Source of the DNA: Thuidium tamariscinum
Lineage: Eukaryota; Streptophyta; Bryopsida; Hypnales; Thuidiaceae
Assembly: GCA_947034885.2 (NCBI GenBank)
Contig: OX344753.2
Location: 4,402,001-4,466,000 of the forward strand
DNA: 64,000 nucleotides
Direction of reading: 5' to 3'
Part shown: piece by piece, positions 1 through 15,000 of the stretch
How positions within the stretch are numbered: position 1 is the first letter of the stretch
Layout: each line of letters begins with the position of its first letter
Notes under the pieces: model-generated
Seen by the model: only the letters and a program-made list of their open reading frames with translations
Databases searched by the model: none
Told to the model about the DNA's origin: nothing
Translations under genes and position numbers: made by a program

Positions 1-3000
1 GGCCACGATTGAGCACCACCGTGCGATCGTTCGCCAACTCAGGAAATTACCTTGATATCGATAAGCTGTATCTCGCAAGAAAACATGCTCTTGAACAAAG
101 GCGTCAGTCGAGGTGATTCTGTCTGATTTGCTTCATGAAGTTCGTTTATTTTGACTTTTCTCAAGATGGGATTTTTTTCCCTTGTCGTGCTAATGATTAG
201 TCGTTTCACGCGCTGATTGCAAATCGATAAAATTAAGACTATTAAGTAGATGTCAAACAACGTCATGTCAAATCGAACGTTTACCCTTGGCTAAGGTGAT
301 AAATGATCTGGTTCAAAAACAGAATCGGAGTTGCTGCTGTCGGCTCCTCCGAATTGGCTCGAAGACTGGTGCCCTCTTGGGACGAGGGTATGTTCCTGTA
401 TTTGCATTGATTTCACCCAAACTTTGTGAGAATCTGCTTTTACTTTCTGTTTGTACTCTTATGTGTTGGCATTTTTGTTGTGGTATCTTATTCGTAATTA
501 TGATGTCATTTCAGCTGTACAGCGGATTTTGGAACTTACTTTAGTTCTTCCATTTGTGCCATGTTTTGTAAGCTGCTGATAACATGACCTTCTTGTCCAA
601 TATAGCTCCAGCGCAAATTCGTCACGCTTTTGAGCAATTCTTGGTGGCTGTTTCGGAGTTACTAGATGGAGAAGTCTCCTCAGACGAATTGCAGCAATCT
701 GCTAGTCTGATATATGACGTTATTTACGATCTGAACGTTGCGAACGGAGGGCCTGATTCTATCCACAAACGGTACAATTTATCGGTCTGAGATGCTCAGC
801 TCATTTGCTAGTTTACCACTTAGAGTACTAGTTTTCTGTACACCTCTGTCGTGGCAAAACTTCATTCGTTTTGATCCATATTATTGATTGACTGCAGAGA
901 AAAGTTAGCAAATATCTTCGGTCGAGCATTCCCAAATGATCGATTGTCTAAAGCTGCAGATCTGGCTCATCAGATTCACGTCTGGCAGCTGGGTTTGAAT
1001 CAAAATGGAAAGTCAGGCAGCAGGATAACTGGAAATATATCGGATGAATTCGGTTCAAATCTGAGCTTTCAAGTGCCGTCTGCCGGTGCTGATGATTTTG
1101 AGGATGATAGTGACGATGATGAAGATGATGCTTGGGAGGATATTGAACCGTCTTCCAGCTTGGCAATCATTCCATTCCCTACTACTCAAGCATCTGCCGT
1201 TTTTGAACAAACGGACGGACGAAACTACAAAAGTAATGAAGAAGAGTGGCATTCGCCTGCAAGTGATGGAGTTGGGGGAATCACCTTACGATGGTTTTAT
1301 AAAGCGTGCGGGAAAGCAGGCCAATTTTCGGGGTCTGATTTGGCCATGGCGCTCTATCACGTTCTTGAATCCGAACGGTCTGGGGATGAGGTGAGAATCG
1401 CTATTACAGATGACAGAATGACAGTTGATCCTCTACGCTGGTAGAGATGGAGGATATACTTTCTATACAGCAGTATTTTGACGCTTCTGCAAGCTATGCT
1501 GCTACACACTGAAGGGTCCAGATTTACTATTTCAAAGAAAGATGATTCAATTAAATTCAAGAGATTAATATTGTAGAAGACCTTTGTATGTTTCTTTGCA
1601 CTGACATGCTAATTAATCTCTCATTGTCGTCACACTGCTTGTAATTGTCGCCTGGAGTATAATATCAAGTTCTTTCAACTTGCCTTTGGTGTTGAGGATT
1701 ATCGTATCTAACTTACGTGTGACCACTTATTGAATTGAAGATTGCAGGAGAGTTGTTTGACCTTGTCGGAGACGGGGGATTTGAGCTAATTCAGGAACTT
1801 TTGCAGGTATTGTTTACTTTGTATAGTTGCATTTATGATCAATTTAGGACTATCGCCAACCTGATCTGGTTGGCTCTCAATGAGGCAAACGTTTCGTTTT
1901 TTGATTATACATTATTCTGAAGTTGCCTCTAGCACTGCGACTGCAAAGAGTGAACCCTTGGAGTCTTTGATCGGGGAGTCACCAAGATGTAAACGTTTTC
2001 ATACTTTTTGCAAACTCCAACTTGCTTGCGCAGCATCGTAAGGAGCTTGTGGATCTTGTACGTAAAGCCATTTCCATCCTCAAGTCAGACAAATCTGGCC
2101 CTGGATCTGAGCCTCGCATGCCCAGCTACGGCACACAGGTTTATCATATTCCATGAACACTTAGTGTGAGAATAGTTGGGTGAAATATCAGCAGAGGAGA
2201 GGGTGGTCATAGCAATGGATTTTTAATAACTGTAAATATTGTCCTTATTCTTTCTTTAATGACAGCTAGAATTTCCTAAAGGATATTCAAATATTTTGAA
2301 TGAAAGTTAGAAAAGATGATAATCTATAACAATGACTGAATTTGGAAAATTTGGATTAACAGGTGAGTGTCCATTCTGGTCTAGACAAACAACTGGACAA
2401 ACTGCGCAGAAAGGAAGAGAAGAAGCAAGCGAAACGAGTTGCCAATGGAGATGGTGACGCAGAGCGTGATTGGTTGTCGGGGTTAGGAGGTTTCTATGCT
2501 TTGGTTGAAGCTAGTGAAAAAGGCAGTGGTGTGATCGACAACCTTGTTGGTAAAGGGGATGATACGCCGTTGACTGGAACAAAACTACCACAAGGCTCAA
2601 TTCGGAAGGTTTTTAAGGGTTATGAGGAAGTTCAAGTTCCAGCGACGCCCACTGCTGTAATGAAGCCTAATGAGAAGCTGGTAAGAATCCTTTCATAATC
2701 TCAGTAGTTAAGTTTGTTTGCTTCCTGCAATAGATATGTGCAAGGAATTGAAGATTAATATCTTGAGCTGTCCCATTTTTGATTGATTAGATCAAAATAT
2801 CAGAATTACCAGACTTCGCGCAACTTGCATTTGAAGGATACAAGACGCTCAATCGCATTCAAAGCCGCATCTTTCCTACAGCGTACAACAGTAATGAGAA
2901 CTTACTTGTGAGTACTCTTGACCCCCACATACGGTAATTGAATTTGGAACTTTTCTTTGGTTGTTTGAATTGAGTGAAGTGACTCATTGAAGTGACGTAT

Positions 3001-6000
3001 ACCATTTTCCTTCACGTGGTTGTTTTTTCCAAATAGGCATTACTGTGGATTTTTCTGATCTCTATTCTCACGTGCACGAGAGACTGATTACCGCACAAGT
3101 GTCTTTTAAAAATAGTCTGATGTGCTCGTCTGAACAGGTCTGTGCTCCAACTGGTGCTGGTAAAACAAATATTGCTATGATCGCAGTACTGCATGAGGTA
3201 TGTTTTGCTGGAATTGTCAGAGCTGTGTCCTCAGCAAGTTGAACTTTTTCCAAGTTTGGAGACTTCAAGTTGTATCTCATTGTGTCTATTTTGATGTCAT
3301 ATATATATGTATTTGTGTGTGACCAACTTTTGTGGAACTCGGTGTACAGATTGCACAGAATATGAAGTATGGCGTGCTGCAGAAGAGTGAATTCAAAATT
3401 GTATACGTAGCTCCCATGAAGGTAAATTATGCTCTAATGGTATTGTAAAGATTACACATTTTCTTCTTGTATTTCAATTTAGGATTAATGATCAGCGGAC
3501 AAGTAGATGATTGCTTTTGTTCTCGTCTGGAGTTCGATCTGGGGCTGAATTAGTACATCCAGCCTTGCTTGCGACGTTCAATCTGAAGTGTCTTGTTGGC
3601 GTTGTGTCGAGTGCAGGCACTTGCAGCTGAGATGACAAAAGCATTCAGTCGCAGGCTTGAATCCTTAGGTGTTGTCGTGAAAGAGCTAACCGGGGACATG
3701 CAGTTGACTAAACGTGAGCTTGAAGAAACTCAGGTAAGACAAAGGGCCTCTATTGTGACCATTTTCATTTTTGTTTCGTTTCAGAGTTATCTTTGGCTTA
3801 CTGGTGCATGATAATCTTCAAGCTTGGATCATGTTTTTCAATTATAGTAACTTGAACGTCGCTGGGGTTCTTGGAGCTTGTTGGTTTAAAAGACAATAAT
3901 GAATTGCTTTATTTGCTCCCTGTTTTCTCTGAAGATTGCAGAAGACTTAGTTATTGAGATTTTATGGACCTAAAGAAGTATAACGACATCTTGGGTGTGT
4001 TTAACAGATGATTGTGACAACTCCTGAGAAGTGGGACGTAATTACCCGGAAGAGCAGCGATATGGCGCTGGCTACACTAGTGAAGCTTCTGATTATTGAT
4101 GAGGTGCATCTGCTTAATGATGACCGAGGTCCTGTAATTGAAACGCTTGTGGCTCGAACTCTTCGGCAGGTATGTTTTCAATGGAGTCTTTGTTTTCAAA
4201 TGCCGAATTGCTGTTTGAGGTTTCGACGTCTGTGTATGAAGGCGTTAGTTTTGAGCCATAACATCTCTAACTTGAGCCATGTGAACCAAACTATGTTGTA
4301 TGAGCACCCTATGTAGTGGTTGGTATTGAATATTTATGTACTTGTGGCCAATCTTACATGTACAACAGCCGTGGATGACTTGTATAGCAGCAATACTGTG
4401 AGGTCCTTTCCAGTCGTGTAACTATGATCTGTTTAATTTAGCAAGGAAAATAGCTTAATATAAATTCTCACAATTTTGTGCTGCTGGGCTGAAATTTACA
4501 TCCTTGAATACTCTGCAGGTGGAATCAACACAAAGCATGATTCGCATTGTTGGCCTTTCTGCCACCCTTCCCAATTACTTAGAGGTGTGGTGCTTACGCA
4601 TTAATTGAGTGTTTACTTTCATCTCGAGATGTCAGGCGTTTGAATGTCTCGAGTCTTGCTCTTTGACAAACGGTGGTTTTTGTGAGTAGCTTGCTTGTAT
4701 TCTGTCCCTTGAACTTGAATTGTAATTTCGAACTTATTGCTCTTCATGAGCTAGTCCAATATCTTGATATTTTTCTTTCTTCTGAAACCAGGTCTTTGTT
4801 TGTTTCGTAGCGTCTGTGTTTAGTGACTAGGCAACAGACATCAAAGTTTGAGAAACGTATCATTCAGTTACAGATTGCATTGATATTCTGCTGATTATTT
4901 TGTCCCTATGTTTATATCCTGCAGGTAGCACAATTTTTGAGGGTTAATGCGGAGGTAGGACTATTCTATTTTGATGCAAGCTACCGACCAGTACCGCTTT
5001 CTCAACAATATATTGGTATAACAGAGCAGAACTTTGTCCTTCGCAATCAACTGATGAATGAAGTCTGCTATGGCAAGGTATAGTGTCACTGAAAATTATA
5101 TCTACTGGTGGTGGTGTTTTTTTGATTTTTTTCCCTCTTATTGTAAGACTCTTTCGAAATGAACTAATTTGCTTGTCTGCGTGATTGAGAGGTACTTTTC
5201 ACCCTCGTCCTGAGAGAGAGAGTTGTGGGGAACATTGGGCTTCTGATTGCCGATTAATCTTCGAGGTCAATGTTGACCATCCGTGTCCTAAAAAATCTCC
5301 TGGAATATGAGCCTATCCTTGATTGTAGGTATAATGTAGCCTGAACCTTCCAACAGGTTATTTAGTGCTTTACGAAGTTGCAAGCACAATTACGTAAGTA
5401 AGTAACTCTGATTCACGACATCTATTGCAGATACTGGATGCTGTCAAGCGTGGGCAACAGGCAATGGTTTTTGTTCATTCTAGAAAAGACACTGTAAAGT
5501 CAGCCCGCAATCTGGTAATACTACCTTGATTCTACGCCTTCATGCTTTCAAATTAAGCGATGTTGATACCGCACTTCAGTGCGCTTGTATCATTGTAAAT
5601 GGAAGAGTTATGACATTAACTCTTCTTGTGGGCTCATGGGTATACTTGGGGCCTGGGGTGATCTATGATTGCTTGTATATGAATTACACGTTGCAGTTTG
5701 TGTTTCTAAAGCTGCTTTAAACCTACCGTAGGTGGAAATGGCACAGCGCAATGATCAATTGGGACAGTTTACAGACGTCACCGAGATTCCACTGTATGGG
5801 ATGATGAAGGTATGCAGTTTTGGGCATTTGCTGGGGTTCGCATTATAATACTACTATTATTTTGTCTCTTTAGCCTTTTCTCAAGGATTTTTCCATTCTG
5901 AATCCGAGTGATAGTTATAATAGGTGTTTGACTGAAATAATAATCATGTGGTTTGGTTGTCTATTACCGGATTGAGGATGGAGGGGGAAGCTCTTTGAAT

Positions 6001-9000
6001 TCGAGTTTAAATCTATTTTGTTTGAGATGTCGAACAGAAAGAGGTGTCAAAGTCAAGAAATCGGGAGCTAGGAGAGCTTTTTCAATCGGGTTTCGGCGTT
6101 CATCATGCTGGGATGCTTAGGTCGGATCGAAATCTTACTGAGCGGCTCTTTTCAGAAGGATTAATTAAGGTGTTTTTCTGCAATCTTCTGGAAGCTCATG
6201 CGGTCCTTTCTCTTCTCTTTTTTGATTTGTTCGATACTGCTTCTGAGACTTTTGTAAATTTTAGAGCTCCTGAAGGACATGCTGCGAGGGTGGAGGAAGG
6301 AGTTACTTTTATGTTTAAGTCGTAAATTGATCGTGAATTGAAACTATGTGCTAAGTTCTGCTATACTAATCTAGTAGGGGCACGTGCTTTTGACCTTATT
6401 CTTGTGCCGCCATTATAGGAGCAATGGCTGGTGGAAATTGAGTTGTGTTGATGGGATTTGCTTGAAAGATTTGCTGACAAACTCACTTTTTCAATTTGGC
6501 TGATATATCTGAGGTTCCAAAAATTTCTTTCGGCAGGTGTTGGTTTGCACAGCTACGCTTGCATGGGGAGTGAATCTTCCAGCGCACATGGTAGTAATAA
6601 AGGTCAGTACTTCCTCCACCTTTCCTGTGAAGCACTTGAAATGCTGGTAACTGAATCCGCTGTCAGTCTTATGTCGCCCTATTACAATCCTCTAATTGAT
6701 AATCGCATCATAAGAACTACATTCCTTGTAATTGACAGTTTTGTTGATTTTTCAGGGAACACAGCTCTATGATCCAAAAGCTGGTGGTTGGCGTGAACTT
6801 GGTATGCTAGACGTCATGCAGGTGATCATTTCCTCATACCAATGTTTGGAAAAGGTGGCATTGTTTGGAAGTGCCTGGGGTGTTTGCCTTAACTTTACTG
6901 TTTGGCGAGGCTGTCTGATTTGTTTTTTGATCCAACCTTGAGCGATTCTTGTGTTTGCATATTTTGTCGTGAGTTTTAGCATGCGTGATATGCATCATGT
7001 TCACAATGCTTGATTTCGGATTGAGTATTCTTCTTGCAGTCTTAGAGAATTTCTGACTTGCATGTGTCCCATTGGGATCTGAATTCATTATCAATTGTGT
7101 GGTAGATCTTTGGACGAGCCGGGCGACCACAATTTGATACTAGTGGTGAAGGCATTATCATTACAACCCACAACAAACTCTCCCACTACCTTCAACTTCT
7201 TACTCATCAGTTGCCAATTGAGAGCCAGGTTTGTCTCTCATGAAGTACAAACTTATTTCAAGAGGTTGGCGTATTACACATTATTATGAATGATTGTACC
7301 TATTTACGTTCTTCTCACTCGTTGTTTGATACTGTTTTTTCGGTTTATGGCTTCTTTGGAGTTTCAGAGTTTTGAGTGAAGCGTTAAATATTTTTAATGA
7401 GTTAGCAGTGATGATTTTTAGTAGCATTAAGAAGATGATAAGATTTAGAGTATGACCAATGGAGCATCTCTGTACTCTTATTCTCTGAAGTATTATGTCC
7501 TTCATTCATTCGACCTATTATGGAGAGTTTTTTGTGCCAAAGTCCAAGCTCTTGTACACCACAAAATTGGAAAAACAAGCAAAGTATTTAAGACAGCTCA
7601 CTTTGCAAAACCGCGGAGTGGTGCCAATAAGTTGTCCATTAAATATGTAGATCGTGTTGCTAGTTGTTAGTTGTTGTGATTTCTCTGATATAGTACGTGG
7701 TGTTGTACGGTTTTTGCAGTTTGTGACTTCCCTGAAAGATAATTTGAATGCGGAAGTGGTTTTAGGGACTGTGACCAATGTTAAGGAAGCCAGTACTTGG
7801 CTGGGTTATACTTACCTATTTGTTCGCATTCTAAAGAATCCCCTTGTATATGGCATGAGCTGGGAAGAGGTAGGCATCTTGACCATCGACAGTAATTTCT
7901 ACCCTGTCAGTCTTTTCCTTCTTTTCTTCGTTATTATCATATTAATACGATCACAATTTGAAACGTTCGCTGACAAGATGTGATAGTTTCTGTTTAAGGC
8001 TTCTGTGTGCTTCTAATTTTGTTTATATTACAGGCTGTGATGGACCCAGGCCTTACAGCCAAACGCAAAGCGCTCATTACAGATGCTGCACGTGAACTTG
8101 ACAAAGCAAAAATGATGCGGTTTGATGAGAAAAGTGGCAACTTGTACGTTACTGATCTTGGTCGGGTTGCCAGTCACTTCTACATACAGTACACTAGTGT
8201 GGAGACATACAATGAGATGCTAAAGCGTCACATGAATGAAGCTGAGGTAGTGTATTTCGTCTTTCATGCCATTAGTATGCATGCTTCTGTGAGGTTATTT
8301 TTCTATAAACAACTAGTGTGTTTGCAGATACATAGCAGTTAATATACAATTTCTGTATGATACTCTAAACCTTATTATGATTTTCTTGTGAGTCTTAGCG
8401 CACAATTCCATGATCGATGCAGTTAATCCACATGATTGCTCATTCATCTGAGTTTGAGAATATCATGGTAAGAGAAGAGGAGCAACAAGAATTGTCACAA
8501 CTTGTTAGGCGCTATTGCCCTCTTGAGGTCCGAGGAGGTCCTGAAGATAAATATGGGAAAATCAACATCCTCATTCAGGTTTTTCCTAAGTTCGGAGCTC
8601 AATACTATGTGCTTTTCTTGTTTTTCCTGTTTGTGGGTTTGCACGTGTCAGAAAGAACCACACATGATTTCTAACACTATATTTGTACTAGGTGTTTCTG
8701 TCTCGAGGGTTTCTGGATGGATTTTCCCTTGTGGCAGACAGCTCCTATATCAATGCGAGTTTAGGTCGTATAATGCGAGCCCTGTTTGAGATTTGTTTAC
8801 GACGAAGCTGGGTGACTATGGCTACACTTCTCTTAGAATATTGTAAGGCAGTTGATCGACGGGTCTGGCCTCATCAGCACCCTCTTCGCCAATTTGATAC
8901 AATTCTATCCCCGGATGTAAGATCCTCTCAAGCTTTAATTCTGACTTTGTAGCTCCTACCCAAATTGTTTTCTGGTTTGATGAACAAAAACTCGGGCTAA

Positions 9001-12000
9001 AGTTGTCTACATGCAGATTTTGCACAAGCTTGAAGATAGAGAAGTACCAATGGAGCGATTGTATGACATGGATGATAAGGAAATTGGAGCTTTGATCCGG
9101 CATCCCCATGGCGGGAAGGTGCATAGTGTGGCCTTTCATTTAAAACCATTTCTCTAATCTCAAGTTTGTTTTTATGCTGACTTTCTGTACACAATTTCGC
9201 TCCAGTTAGGATATTCTACCTGAGGGTCTTTTTGAGTTATCTATGCTAAACATTTCACTGTGCGCTGGGGGTTCATTTTCATGGGATTTCATGCTTTGAT
9301 TGTTTATTGCAGCTTGTTGTGCAATGCTTGGAGTATTTTCCACGGGTTCATCTTTCTGCCAACATCAGCCCTATCACGCGCACTGTACTGCAGGTACTTT
9401 TTTTTCACATGGGTAGGATTTTCTGGCTCGTTATAGCAATGTGAGAGTTGATAAGTTGAATACACTTTTGTCTCTCGTTAACGACTGAACCTTTTATGGA
9501 ATTTTGAATGCAGGTTGCGTTGACTATCACTCCGGATTTTGTGTGGAAAGAAAAAATCCACGGTTCCTCTCAACGTTGGTGGATATGGGTTGAGGTCAGT
9601 AAGTTTTTCTTCTTTAACCAATCTCTTCTGTGCATCCAAGATGTTTTAACACTCCTTCGTCTTGTTATAATCTCGTTGACAATAGAGTTCCCTGACGAGC
9701 TGAGGTGATGGATATCAAACAGGATTCTGAGAATGAGCATATTTACCATTCAGAGCTCTTCATCATGAACAAAAAGATGGTCACTGAGGGACGACAGATT
9801 CTCACTTTTACAATTCCCATATTTGAACCTCTGCCGAGCCAGTATTACATTCGAGCAGTTTCTGATACGTGGATTAAAGCTGAAGCTCTTCTTACTGTCT
9901 CTTTTCAGCATCTCATTCTACCAGAGGTAATGTCTTTGTGGGTGTTCCGTTGCTGAAGCAGCGGTTTGATAAATTGCATGGAGTCCAATCTTGTGAATGA
10001 GTTCAAGTGACCTTGATTCATCGCTTGTATGTTTTCTACTTTTGTGATGGTAAAGCTTCTTGTAGTCTGAGGTTCAGTATTTGTTGGTTGGGATGACTGA
10101 ACAGCAACACCCACCACACACGGAGTTGCTGGACTTAAGGCCTCTTCCTCTTGCGGCACTTGGCAATAAAGCTTATGAGCAGCTTTACAGCTTCAGCCAT
10201 TTTAACCCCATTCAGACTCAGGTTTCAATCTTGCTTAAATTCAAACGTCCAGAAAATGTTGGTCGTGTGTTATCATCCATAGGCTTTGACTGTAAAAAAT
10301 AATCCTAGAAGTACCTGAAATTTTTAGTTCTTGGTAAATAAGTGATTATCTTTAATACCACCTCAGAACTAATCTTGAATATTGCTATTGCTGGTTGTTC
10401 AATTTCAACTGTTGACGCATAGAAATCACGAAGTGGCATAGAAATACAGCAATCTTTGTTGATAGTTAATAATCTATGAGTACGTTAATCTTCATTAGCC
10501 CTATGAGTGTGCCAATTGATTTTCATAACCTTAAATTTTATGTGTTAGTGACGATAAAAGTGAGAATTTTTGTGCAGGCTTTTCACACACTCTACCACAC
10601 GGATAACAATGTCCTTCTGGGAGCTCCGACGGGTAGTGGAAAGACTATCTCTTCGGAGTTGGCCATTATGCGACTTTTTAATACGCAACCTGACATGAAG
10701 GTGCCACAATTTGAAGTGTTTTCTTTAGTTCAACTGCAATGCTGCTTACATTTGCCTTCTTCTTTTAGGTTTTTGGATTGTGCCGTAGCTTAAGTGCTGA
10801 CTCCAATTTTTTTTTGCAGTTCGTGAGAGTAAACTGCTGACGTTCATGTACCTCAGATTTCTCGCCCTAACTCTTACGTCAAACTAATAGTGACGTAGCT
10901 AAGGTCTTATGCTTTTCAGACTTTGAGACGTGTTTCTTTGTTATGGCAGGTTATCTACATTGCTCCGCTTAAGGCACTTGTGAGGGAGAGGATGGACGGC
11001 TGGGGAAAAGGCCTCGCGCGCTCGCTTAACAAGAAATTGGTTAGTAATATCCATTGCAGGATAAACTGACGTTAGGCACACTTTGAGACATTCTTCGAGA
11101 ACCTGAAATTTGATGATATAGTAACTAATTTGCAATCGTGAGGACTTTTGGAAGTTCTGCTAACTATTAGTGAACACTCTGATGTATGGATCGGAATTTG
11201 TTCAAGAATTATTCATTTAAAAAATTCACTACGTTCAATGATTTGATAGACAGAACTATACCTCACAACTTCAGGACTGGATGAATTTATAAGAATTATT
11301 TGTTCTACAGGTGGAGTTGACAGGAGACTTCACACCTGATATGAGGGCCCTGCTCTCAGCTGATATCATCATCTCAACACCTGAGAAGTGGGATGGCATC
11401 AGTCGAAATTGGCATAATCGTAGTTATGTTACGAAGGTATGTTCAATTGATGTTGAAGCAGAATCCTTATCTGATGTAGTTTCGGCCTACATATTTTTGA
11501 TAATCCTTCCGTTTCAGCACTTTGTCTGATGAAACGCTTTCCTTGGCTAATGTTTATTACCATCGTCATGAAATCAGGTAGGACTAATGGTGATAGATGA
11601 GATTCATCTTCTTGGAGCCGATCGTGGACCCATTCTAGAGGTAAGCTTGCTATCAGAGTTTGATGGCATATATATGGTTGTCAAGTGATGCTAATTATAA
11701 GAATATGTACGGGTATATGGATACATTCTTTCTTGTTGTCTCTCTGCAATCTAGATATGATTCTCAAAGACTCACTATCTTTGGTATGATATTCTATCGG
11801 CAGGTTATTGTTTCGCGAATGAGATACATATCTTCTCAGACAGGAGCTCCTGTTCGCTTCATCGGATTATCTACAGCACTTGCTAATGCTCGGTAAAATC
11901 CTGTTCCCGTTTCATATCAATATAGTTGCAATGAGGTTGCTCAAGGTTCCAGTTGAACCACCAAAATAATTATTCAAATTTCGTTACATAAATCGTGCTG

Positions 12001-15000
12001 TGTGCTGTACAGAGACTTGGCAAACTGGCTAGGAATAGAGGAAATTGGGCTGTATAATTTTAAGCCCAGCGTTCGTCCTGTACCACTGGAAGTGCACATT
12101 CAGGTATTTGATGATAATCGGTGGTTAGTATGATGTGTCCACATCTTTTCTACTCCAATTTTTTTATGTGGTTGATCCAATTGACTTGAATGCGAACTTC
12201 TGCTTTCTCAGATAACTTTTTTTTTTCCAACTTCTTCGTCATGGCACCAGTATCCTGTTCTTTGCATCGGAAGCAGTCATACACAATGGAACCACTGCTT
12301 CTTCTAGCCCCTTAACATCCCACTCTTGAGCTTTTATTTTGTCCAGTAATTTTTATTCTTATTTGATTGCTCTGGTTTCCAATGGGTTTATCATATATCT
12401 CGTAAGAGTCTTACCTGAGTCATCAGTGGGGTGCTTACGTGTGAACGCGGTCTATGATTACCGTAAGTATCTGTGGCTGCGACATATATACTTTCAGGGT
12501 TTTAAAATTTCTAGATCTGTCCACATTCTGCTCTTGGGTTGATTAAATGGTGTTCTTGGACAGGGTTACCCTGGTAAGTTCTATTGCCCAAGAATGAACA
12601 GCATGAACAAGCCAACGTACGCAGCCATAACAACACATTCTCCTTTCAAACCGGTTCTTGTATTTGTATCATCTCGACGTCAAACACGCTTGACAGCGCT
12701 GGATCTGATTCAGGTAAGGTTCTTAAAGGGGCTCCTCATATTGAAAATATCATGATCCAAAGTTGACGTCATTTGGTCTACTTCCTCCTAGTTTAATATT
12801 CGCAGTTTTTTCTTTTCTCTAACATGCAAGTTCACTTTGTGTAGTCTTATCCAAACGTGAGTATTTAGCGTGTCTTTGTTCTCAAGTGTCATATTAAGTG
12901 CCAAACTTAACACATTACGTGATCTGAAATGCAGTATGCCTCAGCTGATGAACGACCACAACAGTTCTTAAATATGACAGAGGCTGAGATGGCCATGGTT
13001 GTGTCACAAGTAGTGGATGAAAATCTGAGGCACACTCTGCAATTTGGTATTGGATTGCATCATGCTGGTTTGAACGACCGTGATCGGTCTCTTGTTGAGG
13101 AGCTATTTACCAACACAAAAATTCAGGTTTTTTTTGTCTTAAAATACTTAAATTTGGACTGAACCTCTTGTTGCCGCTCTCACGAATGTGATCTGGAGGG
13201 ACTACGTTGAACAAACAATATGCTTTTCCGCCTGTTATGTTCAAACACCTTCTGTATGTTGTTATGGACCTAGAAATTGCAGTAAGAATGGATTTCCTTT
13301 TTTTGGATTAGATGTAGTCCGGCTTCACATTGCTTCCTTGCATCATTTTTTTAACCGCACTTTTAAAGATTACCAAACTCTGAGATCGTGACTTGTAGAT
13401 TTGGTCTGGGCTTCCTTTCTGTCATGAATAACCTCGAATGCTCTCATGATCACTGGTTGTTACTTACTCGTCATTCGTTTTCTTGGTGGTGCAGATATTA
13501 GTTTGTACAAGCACACTTGCCTGGGGTGTCAATCTTCCAGCTCATCTTGTTGTTATAAAGGTGCAACCTTTGCACACATTGATCTGCTAATTAATACTAT
13601 TAATCCTGTTGTACATGATTCCTGGAATGTTCACTTCTAATGCCTCCACGCTTCTCCAACGAGTGCCATCTAAGATCCGTTTTGTCGATTCGGAGCTCCT
13701 CATTTAGCTGAATATCCTTCATATCCATGTCTTGAGAATTGCATTATGGGTTTTGACAGGGCACGGAGTTCTTTGATGGCAAGACCAAACGCTATGTAGA
13801 CTTCCCCATTACAGATGTCCTGCAGATGATGGGGCGTGCTGGTCGACCTCAATATGACCAGCATGGGAAAGCGGTAATATTAGTTCATGATCCCAAGAAG
13901 AGCTTCTACAAAAAGGTACGACCTCTGTGTGTACGATCATGTGGCGCGCATACCTGAAAGATTCCTATAGTCAAGCTGCGGGTTCAAGCGACTGTGATTG
14001 CTATACTAACGTTGTTATATCTGCACAGTTTCTGTATGAGCCTTTTCCGGTGGAAAGCATGCTTACACAGCATCTTCATGACCATTTTAATGCTGAGGTG
14101 GTGGCTGGCACAATATCAAGCAAGCAAGACGCCATCGATTATTTGACCTGGACGTACCTTTTTCGTCGCTTGGTGAGTTGATCTACCATACTATTGAACA
14201 TTAAGCTCAACTCTTAGTTGACTGTTTGCATCTGTCGCTTCAGTTATTGGAGCTATCTATGGCTTTTGTTGATGTATTTATCATATTCACATTGAACGCG
14301 TGAGTGGCTCAAATTGGGTCTTAGTTACGAATGTCTTATGAACGAGAATCAACTTACTTGCTCTAATTTCACTAGTTTTTTTATGTACAAGTACCTGGTG
14401 TTTTGATGAATTTCAGGTGATGAACCCAAGTTTTTATGACCTTGAGGACACCAGCAGCGCTTCAATCAATGCATTCCTATCAAAGTACTATACGTGATTC
14501 TCTTTTGGCATTTTCTACATCATGAAATTGGACTTGGTCGCTGCTTACGTGAACTGAAAGGAAAGATAACCATAGTTGACAGAAAATCAAATGCTATGTC
14601 AGCTTTGAAACTCGCTAAAATCCTGTGTTTGTGTCTTTTCCAGGTCATCTTACCTTTGGTTTCGAGAATGTTATCTTGTAGTAGTCTTTTAACCTATGAC
14701 TGACGCTAGTTTGGGGATGCATTGTTTCTTGAACAGTCTCGTGAATGACACTTTGCAAGCTCTTGAAGATGGGGGTTGTTTAAGAGTGAACGAAGATAAT
14801 ACCGTTGAGTCATTGGTGATGGGCACTGTTGCATCACAGTATTACTTGCACTACACAACTGTTTCCCTATTCAGTGCGAATATACGTGCGGACACCTCCC
14901 TTGAGGTAAGGGTTGCCTTGAAGGATAGCCTCTGTTGCCAGTACTTCATACGTGGTTTGAAGATTTTGTCTCTTTGCTATGTGAATTCGATCTTCTATTG

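Noticed and set aside
13960-14010. GGTTCAAGC as a tRNA B box in a helicase intron
   Set aside because: No A box or pairing acceptor stems at tRNA distances.
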